DNA from: Bacteroidota bacterium
GTDB lineage: Bacteria > Bacteroidota > Bacteroidia > Chitinophagales > Chitinophagaceae
Direction of reading: 5' to 3'
Assembly: GCA_018267615.1 (NCBI GenBank)
Contig: JAFDYD010000034.1
Coordinates: forward strand, 1 to 32,722
Length of the DNA stretch: 32,722 nt
The position numbers and the translations under genes were made by a program. Each line of letters opens with the position of its first letter. Within the stretch, counting starts at the first letter, position 1. The notes beneath the pieces were generated by a model that made no database searches, had not been told where the DNA came from, and saw nothing but the letters and a program-made list of their open reading frames with translations. This document shows, piece by piece, positions 1-6,755 of this stretch.

Positions 1-27
1 GTTTGACGTTTCACGTCTCACGAAAAA
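1..27. repeat. Right arm of a truncated inverted repeat upstream of ftsW
   Basis: These 27 bases are identical to 6684-6710, the right arm of the inverted repeat in front of ftsZ. The unit has a 7-bp period built on cacgttt / cacgtct. The left arm would lie before the window start, so its presence here is inferred from the ftsZ copy. It ends about 20 bp before the ftsW start codon. Confidence 0.75.
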
Positions 28-48
28 GCATCTCGCTAAAAAAATAAA

Positions 49-1326
49 ATGACCGAAACAGCGACTATACAAAAAAATGCTTTCAGAAATCTTCACACCA
101 AAACAAAAGGTGATAAGGTGATCTGGGGAGTTGTTGTGTTGCTCTCCCTTATTTCATTGCTTGCAGTGTACAGTTCAACAGGATTGCTTGCATATAAAAA
201 ATACAAAGGAGACACGGAGATTTATTTGTTCCGCCAATTCGCATTCATTGTAATCGGAATATTGATAATTTATTTTGCACATCAGGTCAACTATATAATT
301 TATTCACGGGTTGCGAGGATATTATTTTTAATATCCATCCCGCTTTTAATCTACACATTATTTTTCGGAACCACATTAAATGAAGGAAGCAGGTGGATCC
401 GGCTGCCAATTATCCAGGTCACTTTTCAAACATCCGATTTAGCAAAGCTTTCGCTGTTTATGTATCTGAGCCGGTTGCTGAGTAAAAAACAGGATGTGAT
501 CAAGGATTTTAAGAAAGGATTTCTGCCTGTTATCACGCCCGTCGCAATTATTTGTTTGTTGATCGCACCCGCAAATCTTTCTACGGCCCTGCTCATAGGA
601 GCAACGAGTTTAATGTTGATGTTTATAGGCCGCGTTAGCATGAAGCATCTATTGCTGACCGTTAGTGTGGCTGTTATCCCGGTAATCTTTTTAATTATGG
701 CAGCGGTTATCCGGCATAAAACCGGAGATGCAACTCCTGTGGTAAAAGCAAAAACAGAAAAAACTTCCAAAATATTTGTACGCGTGGATACATGGATCAA
801 CCGTGTTGGATCATTCATATATGGAACAAAAGAAAATACAGAAGATGATAACTACCAGGTGACGCAGGCAAAAATCGCCATCGCAAAAGGCGGTTGGGCC
901 GGATTAGGGCCAGGCAATAGTCAGCAGAGAAATTTTCTGCCACATCCATATTCGGATTTCATATATGCGATCATCATCGAAGAATATGGTTTGGTAGGAG
1001 GAGCATTCATTATTTTCATTTACCTGATTTTTCTATTTAGAAGCATTCGCATTTTTCAAAAATGTCCTTTTGCATTTGGAGCATTCCTTGCGTTGGGATT
1101 GAGTTTTACCTTGGCAATCCAGGCAATCGCAAATATGGCGGTGAATGTGAATTTGTTTCCTGTAACAGGAGTCACTTTACCATTGGTGAGTATGGGAGGA
1201 AGTTCATTTTTGTTTACCTGTTTGGCGATTGGAATTATTTTAAGCGTAGCGAGAAATGCGGAGAAGGCAGAAGCCCTCTCCAACTCGCCCGGTGGGGGAG
1301 AGCAGGCCGCTCTTGAAGAAAATTAG
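49..1326 (+). CDS. ftsW: FtsW, SEDS-family septal peptidoglycan glycosyltransferase
   Basis: Polytopic inner-membrane protein of 425 aa that polymerises lipid II at the division septum together with a class B PBP (family knowledge). About ten hydrophobic segments are visible from residue 24 to about 405. The SEDS signature is present: YQVTQAKIAIAKGGWAGLGP at about 269-288, then the LPHPYSDFIYA loop with the presumed catalytic Asp303. The last 20 or so residues, containing SPGGGEQAA, are encoded by a GC-rich palindromic element (see 1274-1300) and are not part of the SEDS fold. ATG start follows an A-rich stretch; no Shine-Dalgarno site is evident. First gene of the dcw segment in the window; murG follows after 66 bp. 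RodA is the main alternative, but the position beside murG/murC favours FtsW. Confidence 0.95.
   Translation: MTETATIQKNAFRNLHTKTKGDKVIWGVVVLLSLISLLAVYSSTGLLAYKKYKGDTEIYLFRQFAFIVIGILIIYFAHQVNYIIYSRVARILFLISIPLLIYTLFFGTTLNEGSRWIRLPIIQVTFQTSDLAKLSLFMYLSRLLSKKQDVIKDFKKGFLPVITPVAIICLLIAPANLSTALLIGATSLMLMFIGRVSMKHLLLTVSVAVIPVIFLIMAAVIRHKTGDATPVVKAKTEKTSKIFVRVDTWINRVGSFIYGTKENTEDDNYQVTQAKIAIAKGGWAGLGPGNSQQRNFLPHPYSDFIYAIIIEEYGLVGGAFIIFIYLIFLFRSIRIFQKCPFAFGAFLALGLSFTLAIQAIANMAVNVNLFPVTGVTLPLVSMGGSSFLFTCLAIGIILSVARNAEKAEALSNSPGGGEQAALEEN
1274..1300. repeat. In-frame GC-rich palindromic element, copy 1 (ftsW 3' end)
   Basis: The 3' end of ftsW contains a palindromic segment: CTCTCC pairs with GGAGAG, around a CCC-GGT-GGG core. 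It is read in frame as part of the ftsW C-terminal tail (SPGGGEQ). It aligns without gaps to the reverse complement of 1427-1460 in murG (about 23 of 34 positions, mostly transitions) and to the plus strand at 21139-21168. The ftsW and murG copies therefore lie in opposite orientation, about 130 bp apart, on either side of the gene boundary. Confidence 0.65.
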
Positions 1327-1392
1327 ACTTGTGGTGAAGGTGGATTTAAAATGAATTGAGTTGGTGAGAGATATTATCTAAAGAATTGTGCA

Positions 1393-2550
1393 ATGAGTGA
1401 ATTAGGAAATGAATTATCGAGCAGCCAACTCCCCTCCACCGGAGGGGCTGGGGAAAGCTCTCACAGAATCATCATAGCAGGTGGAGGTACGGGCGGACAT
1501 ATTTTTCCTGCAGTTGCAATTGCAAACGCGCTGAAAAAAATAAGGCCAGAGATTGAAATATTATTTGTCGGTGCGAAAGGGAAAATGGAAATGGAGAAAG
1601 TACCGCAGGCGGGATACAAAATCGAAGGAATCGATATAGCAGGATTTAATAGAAGCTCTTTGATAAAAAATATTGGTTTGCCTTTTAAACTTATAAAAAG
1701 TTTTTTCCAGGTAAAAAAAATCGTCAACGATTTTAAGCCTGGTGCAGTGATCGGCGTCGGCGGTTATTCGAGTTTCCCGGTTTTGCGTTATGCGCAGGCA
1801 AAAAATATTCCCACGTTTATTCACGAATCGAATTCGTTTGCGGGTAAATCGAATATTTTTTTGGGGAAAAAAGCAACGCGAATTTTTGTTGCGGCTGAAG
1901 GAATGGAAAAATTCTTTCCTGCAAAAAAAATTATGATAACAGGAAACCCGGTACGAAACAGTATCGTGAACAATTCCGTAACAAGACAACAAGGCGTTGA
2001 ATTTTTCGGACTGGACGCAAAAAAGAAAATTGTTTTTGTAACCGGAGGAAGTCTTGGAGCAAAAACGATCAACGAAGCGATCGATGCAGGAACTGCGGTT
2101 ATTGAGAAAAACAATTTGCAGTTGATCTGGCAAACGGGAAAATTATATGCGGCCAAAGCTGCGGAGAAAGCAGTGGAAAGTAAGAATATCTGGGCGAATG
2201 ATTTTATAACGAAAATGGAATATGCATTTAGCGCGGCTGATATTGTGGTGAGCAGATCGGGCGCTATGTCGATTGCAGAATTATGTGTCGTTGGAAAACC
2301 GGTTGTATTTGTGCCTTATCCATTTGCTGCTGAAGATCATCAAACAGTAAATGCAAAACATCTTGTTGATAGAAATGCCGGCATCATGGTAAAAGATAGT
2401 GAAGCAAAAGAAAAATTGGTGCCAACAGTAATTGCGTTGGCAAACGATCAGCAAAAGCAAAATGAATTAAAAGAAAATATCAAAAGATTGGGAGTGAGGA
2501 ATGCCGACGAAATCATTGCTCAAGAAATTTTGAAGACGATTCATGGATGA
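1393..2550 (+). CDS. murG: MurG, UDP-GlcNAc:lipid I GlcNAc transferase
   Basis: GT28-family enzyme of 385 aa that converts lipid I to lipid II on the cytoplasmic face of the membrane. Motifs: donor/membrane-side glycine loop GGGTGGH at residues 30-36, HESN in the N-domain, GGSLGA at the start of the C-domain, and the UDP-GlcNAc-binding stretch SRSGAMSIAEL followed by PFAAEDHQTVNA. The conserved core begins at about residue 25 (RIIIAGGG). The preceding 24 residues are extra relative to the family and are largely encoded by a palindromic element at 1427-1457. No alternative ATG, GTG or TTG lies between that element and the core, so the extension is likely translated. The last 8 bp overlap murC (ATGGATGA), implying translational coupling. 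Confidence 0.96.
   Translation: MSELGNELSSSQLPSTGGAGESSHRIIIAGGGTGGHIFPAVAIANALKKIRPEIEILFVGAKGKMEMEKVPQAGYKIEGIDIAGFNRSSLIKNIGLPFKLIKSFFQVKKIVNDFKPGAVIGVGGYSSFPVLRYAQAKNIPTFIHESNSFAGKSNIFLGKKATRIFVAAEGMEKFFPAKKIMITGNPVRNSIVNNSVTRQQGVEFFGLDAKKKIVFVTGGSLGAKTINEAIDAGTAVIEKNNLQLIWQTGKLYAAKAAEKAVESKNIWANDFITKMEYAFSAADIVVSRSGAMSIAELCVVGKPVVFVPYPFAAEDHQTVNAKHLVDRNAGIMVKDSEAKEKLVPTVIALANDQQKQNELKENIKRLGVRNADEIIAQEILKTIHG
1427..1457. repeat. In-frame GC-rich palindromic element, copy 2 (murG 5' end)
   Basis: CCCCTCC (1431-1437), loop ACC, GGAGGGG (1441-1447) form a perfect 7-bp stem; CTGGGG follows. It is read in murG as LPSTGGAGE, close to the peptide SPTGGGQEG that the copy at 21139-21168 encodes in the same orientation and reading frame. 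It sits between the start codon and the conserved MurG core, where an insertion would be tolerated. Confidence 0.75.
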
Positions 2551-3940
2551 GTTGAAACATATAAAGAAGATATATTTTATCGGCATAGGCGGAATCGGGA
2601 TGAGTGCACTGGCCAGGTATTTCAAGTTTCATGGAAAGCAAGTGAGTGGTTATGATAAAACAGAAACGCCTTTAACAAAGCAATTGATAACAGAGGGAAT
2701 TCCGATTCATTATACCGAGAATATCGATCTGGCGCCAAAGGATGTACAATGGATAGTTTATACGCCGGCGGTTCCTGCTGATCACAAGGAACTGTTGTAC
2801 TACCGCGAAAATAATTATACGATTCTGAAGCGGAGTGATGTATTGGGTGTGATCACAAACAGCTCTTTTAATATTTGCGTGTCGGGAACGCATGGCAAAA
2901 CAACGGTGAGTACGATGATCGCGCATTTGTTGCGCGACAGCGGTTATGGATGCAATGCTTTTCTCGGCGGTATTTCAGTGAACTACAACAGTAATTTCTG
3001 GAGCAGTGAAAAAAACACCTGCGTAATAGAAGCGGATGAGTATGATCGTAGTTTTCTGAAATTAAGTCCGGATATCGCAGTGATCACTGCAATGGATGCT
3101 GATCACCTGGATATTTATGGGACTGCCGAAGCCGTAGAAGATGCGTTCATCGCATTTTCAGGAAAAGTAAAACCGGGTGGCTTGTTATTAGCGAAACAAG
3201 GACTGAGTAGAACAAAAGATCTGCAAGCGCCTTCAAGGATGAGCTACAGCCTCGACGATAGTAACGCCGATATATACACGAAGAATATCGGCATATCCGG
3301 AGGAAGTTATTCATTTGATGTGGTGTCGAAAGATTGGTCGCTGGAGCAGGTGCATTTGAATATGGGCGGTTTGCATAATATAGAAAACGCGGTGGTATCG
3401 ATTGCAGTTGCTCGTCGGCTTGGAATACACGACGAAAAAATTAAAAAAGCGATAGCATCTTTCCGGGGAGTAAAGAGAAGGTTTGAATATGTGCTGGCTC
3501 CGGTTGCTGTTGGAGAAAAAGACAGGCCGGTATTTATTGACGATTATGCGCATCACCCGGAAGAATTGAGAGCATTGATCAGCAGCGCAAAAAATCTTTT
3601 CCCGGAAAAAAAATGCACGGTGATTTTTCAGCCGCATTTGTTTACGAGAACAAGAGATTTTGCAGACGGATTTGCTGAGAGCCTTGACCTTGCAGATGAA
3701 GTAATACTGTTACCAATTTACCCGGCGAGAGAATTACCGATAGCAGGCGTGACAAGTAAAATCATTGCGGACAAAATGAAAAAGGCAAAAGTGATATTGA
3801 TGAATAAGGATGAAGTATTAAAGTTATTAAAGGATGAGACGAAGAGTGAAGCTGGCCGCGAGTTTTTAATAACCGCAGGTGCCGGCGATATCGACACATT
3901 GGTTCAGCCAATCAAAGAGATTTTTGAAAAAACGAACTAA
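2543..3940 (+). CDS. murC: MurC, UDP-N-acetylmuramate:L-alanine ligase
   Basis: Cytoplasmic ATP-dependent ligase of 465 aa that adds the first amino acid of the peptidoglycan stem. Domain order is the usual one for Mur ligases: N-terminal UDP-binding Rossmann fold with GIGGIGMSALA (14-24), central ATPase with the P-loop SGTHGKTT (114-121), the EADEYDRSFL segment and the DADHLDIYG segment, then a C-terminal domain with DYAHHPEE and IFQPHLFTRT. Length is normal for the family. The start codon overlaps the end of murG by 8 bp. After its stop, a 201-bp gap with two hairpins separates it from ftsQ; ddl, present here in many proteobacteria, is absent. Confidence 0.97.
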   Translation: MDELKHIKKIYFIGIGGIGMSALARYFKFHGKQVSGYDKTETPLTKQLITEGIPIHYTENIDLAPKDVQWIVYTPAVPADHKELLYYRENNYTILKRSDVLGVITNSSFNICVSGTHGKTTVSTMIAHLLRDSGYGCNAFLGGISVNYNSNFWSSEKNTCVIEADEYDRSFLKLSPDIAVITAMDADHLDIYGTAEAVEDAFIAFSGKVKPGGLLLAKQGLSRTKDLQAPSRMSYSLDDSNADIYTKNIGISGGSYSFDVVSKDWSLEQVHLNMGGLHNIENAVVSIAVARRLGIHDEKIKKAIASFRGVKRRFEYVLAPVAVGEKDRPVFIDDYAHHPEELRALISSAKNLFPEKKCTVIFQPHLFTRTRDFADGFAESLDLADEVILLPIYPARELPIAGVTSKIIADKMKKAKVILMNKDEVLKLLKDETKSEAGREFLITAGAGDIDTLVQPIKEIFEKTN

Positions 3941-3979
3941 CCCATATTGTGGACGGGACTTATCACCCGATCACTTTGT

Positions 3980-4015
3980 ACCCGTCTGACGGTTCGTAGA
4001 GACCGTTGGGCGGGT
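3980..4015. repeat. Palindromic hairpin in the murC-ftsQ gap
   Basis: The arms 3980-3993 and 4002-4015 form a 14-bp stem with an 8-nt loop. As RNA, every position pairs if G-U wobbles are allowed (four of fourteen). No T-run follows, so it is not a standard rho-independent terminator. It differs in sequence from the neighbouring inverted repeat at 4048-4131. It may be an RNA structure or a dispersed palindrome; I cannot tell which. Confidence 0.6.
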
Positions 4016-4047
4016 GTAGTTAGGGAACGGTAGTTGAAAAGTCGATA

Positions 4048-4131
4048 AGTCGATTGGTCGATAAGTCGCTTAGTCAATTACTTGCATCTATTAACGAATC
4101 GACTTGTCGACTAATCGACCAATCGACTATA
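4048..4131. repeat. Long inverted repeat, GTCGATTGG family, copy 1
   Basis: The left arm (about 4048-4080) is built from 8-bp units of the form GTCGATTR; the right arm (about 4096-4131) is its imperfect reverse complement. It sits between murC and ftsQ and ends about 10 bp before the ftsQ ATG. The 18 bases at 4112-4129 recur exactly at 30855-30872, in the element between oxyR and the FkbM gene. A short reading frame that begins inside it (4054) shows no features of a real gene. Confidence 0.8.
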
Positions 4132-4141
4132 AAAAAAGCCA

Positions 4142-5107
4142 ATGGGCATACAGTCCAACATAAGAAAAATACTGATGATTTTCGTCTGGTGCATAACCGG
4201 TGCGGGAGCATTGGCTTTGTTAATTGCTGCCATCAATATGAAGAACAGCAAAACTTGCAAGCGCTACTCGATAGCGATTAATGAAAAAGGACGTGCCGTA
4301 TTCATTGATCAGAAAATGGTGGCGAATATTCTTACTGCAAATGGTTCGGAAAAAATTGTTGGCAAGGAACTCATCACATTTGATTTGCGCAAATTAGAAG
4401 ACAGGCTGAAAAAAAATGCGTGGATCAAAGACGCGCAGTTGTTTTTTGATAATAATCAGACCTTACGGATAAATATAACCGAAAGAGTTCCGGTAGCAAG
4501 AATATTTACTACAGGTGGATTGAGTTTTTATATTGACAGCAGTTGCGCACAGTTGCCATTGGCCGGAGCTGTTCCTTTACGGCTTCCGGTATTTACAAAT
4601 TTCCCGCGCGAAAAAATAAAATTAAGTGGACAGGATAGTCTTTTGTCGGACCAGGTTAGAAAGCTGAGCACTTACATCAATAAGGATCCGTTTTGGATGT
4701 CGGATATCGAACAGGTGAATATCACTCCCGATAAAAAATTTCAGATCGTTCCATTAATCGGAAATCATATTGTTGAATTTGGAGATGGAGAAGATTATGA
4801 AAAAAAATTTCACCGGCTTTTTGTTTTTTATAAGGAAGTGTTGAGCAAAACCGGGTTCGACAGATATTCCAGAATCGATGTGGAATATAAAGGACAGGTT
4901 ATCGGCACGAAAAAGGGATCGAATATTTCGAGAACAGATTCCTTACAGGCAATGAAAAATATTTTAGCACTGATCAAATCAGCGCGTGAGATGCAGGTTG
5001 ATACCGTGAAGCAAAACATAAAACCATTAGAGCATAATACCGTCACCGAACAAACGCTGACGAATTATGATATGATAAACTCGAATGAAGATAGTGTGAA
5101 GAAGTAA
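4142..5107 (+). CDS. ftsQ: FtsQ-type cell division protein
   Basis: Bitopic membrane protein of 321 aa that links early and late divisome components (family knowledge). A short cytoplasmic N-terminus is followed by one hydrophobic segment at about 9-30. Next comes a periplasmic POTRA/FtsQ-like region with the pattern VGKELITFDLRKLEDRLKKN then AWIKDAQLFFDNNQTLRINI, typical of the POTRA-beta junction, including the ERVPVARI strand. The C-terminal 50 residues are polar and low in conservation signals. The call rests on this pattern plus position between murC and ftsA. FtsQ is poorly conserved, so the residue-level evidence is moderate. No overlap with either neighbour. Confidence 0.88.
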   Translation: MGIQSNIRKILMIFVWCITGAGALALLIAAINMKNSKTCKRYSIAINEKGRAVFIDQKMVANILTANGSEKIVGKELITFDLRKLEDRLKKNAWIKDAQLFFDNNQTLRINITERVPVARIFTTGGLSFYIDSSCAQLPLAGAVPLRLPVFTNFPREKIKLSGQDSLLSDQVRKLSTYINKDPFWMSDIEQVNITPDKKFQIVPLIGNHIVEFGDGEDYEKKFHRLFVFYKEVLSKTGFDRYSRIDVEYKGQVIGTKKGSNISRTDSLQAMKNILALIKSAREMQVDTVKQNIKPLEHNTVTEQTLTNYDMINSNEDSVKK

Positions 5108-5226
5108 TTGCCAGGATTGAACACGATTCAGAACAATCAGTTGAATCGCTCAAAATCTCGGCTCAGACAACATGAAACTTATACATCAAAAATAATTAAA
5201 CAACAACTCAAACAACAAACTAAACT

Positions 5227-6600
5227 ATGAACCAGGAACAACCCATTATCGTTGGACTAGATATTGGCACTACAAAGATTGCTGCCATTGCCGGTAGAAA
5301 AAATGAATATGGAAAACTTGAGATACTTGGTTTTGGTCGCGCCAATTCCAATGGCGTGAAGCATGGCCAGGTATTGAACATCGACGAAACAATCAAAGCT
5401 ATCAAAATGGCATTGGATAATTGTTATGCGTCGAATCCGAATCTCACCATATCAGAAGTGTATGTTGGGATCGCCGGTCATCATATCAAAAGTTTGCAAA
5501 CGAGAGGAGATATTGTTCGTCAGCATACCGATGAAGAAATCACGCAACGTGAAATCGATCAATTGATCGACGATCAATACAAAACATATATTCCAGCGGG
5601 CGATCAGATCATCGATGTAATTCCGCAGGAATTTGCGGTTGATAATTTTCAAAATATCATTAGCCCGATTGGTTACGGAGGTGTAAAAGTCGGCGCTAAT
5701 TTTCATATCATCACTGGTGATAGAAATGCAATCAAGAATATCAATCGTGCTGTTGAAAAAAGCGGATTACTTACAAAAGATCTTGTATTGCAACCACTCG
5801 CTTCGGCCGCAGCGGTAATGGGACAGGAAGATCTCGAAGCAGGAGTAGCAATCGTGGATATCGGTGGTGGTACAACAGATCTTGCGGTATTTTATGAAGG
5901 TGTTTTGAAACATACCGCGGTGATTCCTTTCGGCGGGGAAAATATTACGAATGATATCAAAACAGGATTGGGAGTTTTGAAAACGCAGGCGGAACAAATG
6001 AAAGTTCAGTTTGGATCTGCATTGTCGAATGAAGCAAAAGCAAATGCCTTCATTACAATTCCGGGCTTGCGTGGTATGCCGGCAAAAGAGATCAGCGTGA
6101 AAAATCTCGCAAACATTATCCAGGCGCGTATGAGCGAGATCATGGATTTTGTTACGTATCATTTGAAACAAGTTGGACTCGATAATAAAATGTTGAATGG
6201 TGGTATCGTGCTTACAGGTGGAGGCGCGCAGTTGAAACATATTATCCAATTAACAGAATATATAACGGGCTCGAATGCACGAATTGGTTTCCCTACAGAA
6301 CATCTTGCAGGCGGCCATATCGAAGAACTTGCCAAGCCAACCTATTCAACATGTATTGGTTTAATATTAAAAGGATATAGCGACTATGAACACAATCGCA
6401 AGCAATTTGAACAAAGCCATGTAAAAATGGAAGTGCCGGAAAATCTTCGCAGGGTGCAGGAAGAAGAAGTTGCCGTTGAAACAGATGAAATGATACAAGA
6501 AGAAAAAGTAAGAAACAGAAAAGGGCTCAAAGATTTCTGGGGGAAATTCAAAGATGGAATTATTGATTTGTTTAAAGAGGAAGAAGATCACGCGTTATAA
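5227..6600 (+). CDS. ftsA: FtsA, actin-like divisome membrane anchor
   Basis: 457 aa ATPase of the actin/HSP70 superfamily that polymerises under the membrane and tethers FtsZ. Phosphate 1 motif GLDIGTTKIAA (10-20), phosphate 2 motif VDIGGGTTDLAVF at about 211-224 and adenosine motif IVLTGGGAQLKHI at about 326-338 are all present. The 1C subdomain lies between the first two. The C-terminus ends in an amphipathic helix rich in F, W and K (KDFWGKFKDGIIDLFKEEE), which is the membrane-targeting sequence. The 119-bp leader before it is A/C-rich just ahead of the ATG (repeats of caacaa/ctcaaac) with no Shine-Dalgarno site; I see no other element in that gap. Confidence 0.97.
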   Translation: MNQEQPIIVGLDIGTTKIAAIAGRKNEYGKLEILGFGRANSNGVKHGQVLNIDETIKAIKMALDNCYASNPNLTISEVYVGIAGHHIKSLQTRGDIVRQHTDEEITQREIDQLIDDQYKTYIPAGDQIIDVIPQEFAVDNFQNIISPIGYGGVKVGANFHIITGDRNAIKNINRAVEKSGLLTKDLVLQPLASAAAVMGQEDLEAGVAIVDIGGGTTDLAVFYEGVLKHTAVIPFGGENITNDIKTGLGVLKTQAEQMKVQFGSALSNEAKANAFITIPGLRGMPAKEISVKNLANIIQARMSEIMDFVTYHLKQVGLDNKMLNGGIVLTGGGAQLKHIIQLTEYITGSNARIGFPTEHLAGGHIEELAKPTYSTCIGLILKGYSDYEHNRKQFEQSHVKMEVPENLRRVQEEEVAVETDEMIQEEKVRNRKGLKDFWGKFKDGIIDLFKEEEDHAL

Positions 6601-6615
6601 GGTGAGATGAAGAAA

Positions 6616-6710
6616 TTTTTCGTGAGACGTGAAACGACAAACGTGAAAAATGTAAATACAAGATCTGGCGATTAATTTCTCACGTTTGACGTTTCACGTC
6701 TCACGAAAAA
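6616..6710. repeat. Long inverted repeat between ftsA and ftsZ
   Basis: Left arm 6616-6649 and right arm 6678-6710 are reverse complements with about two mismatches, around a 28-nt loop. Units have a 7-bp period (cgtgaga, cgtgaaa, cgacaaa, cgtgaaa). The right arm is identical over 27 bases to window positions 1-27 ahead of ftsW, so the same family sits before two dcw genes. No clear T-run follows on the plus strand. Confidence 0.85.
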
Positions 6711-6755
6711 ACAATTCTTGCAGTCATAAATAATTTACTAACTCAATTTACCATT

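Noticed and set aside
1561..2133. 190-codon open frame antisense to murG
   Set aside because: Lies wholly inside a well-supported gene, has no domain or motif and a skewed Phe/Arg/Cys composition typical of a shadow frame.
3980..4015. tRNA or known riboswitch in the murC-ftsQ gap
   Set aside because: Only one stem is convincing; there is no cloverleaf, anticodon arm or known aptamer core.
4054..4281. 75-codon open frame starting inside the murC-ftsQ repeat
   Set aside because: It starts in repeat DNA and overlaps ftsQ in another frame; ftsQ is clearly the real gene.
5767..6249. 160-codon open frame antisense to ftsA
   Set aside because: No recognisable motif, His/Cys/Phe-rich shadow composition, fully overlapped by ftsA.
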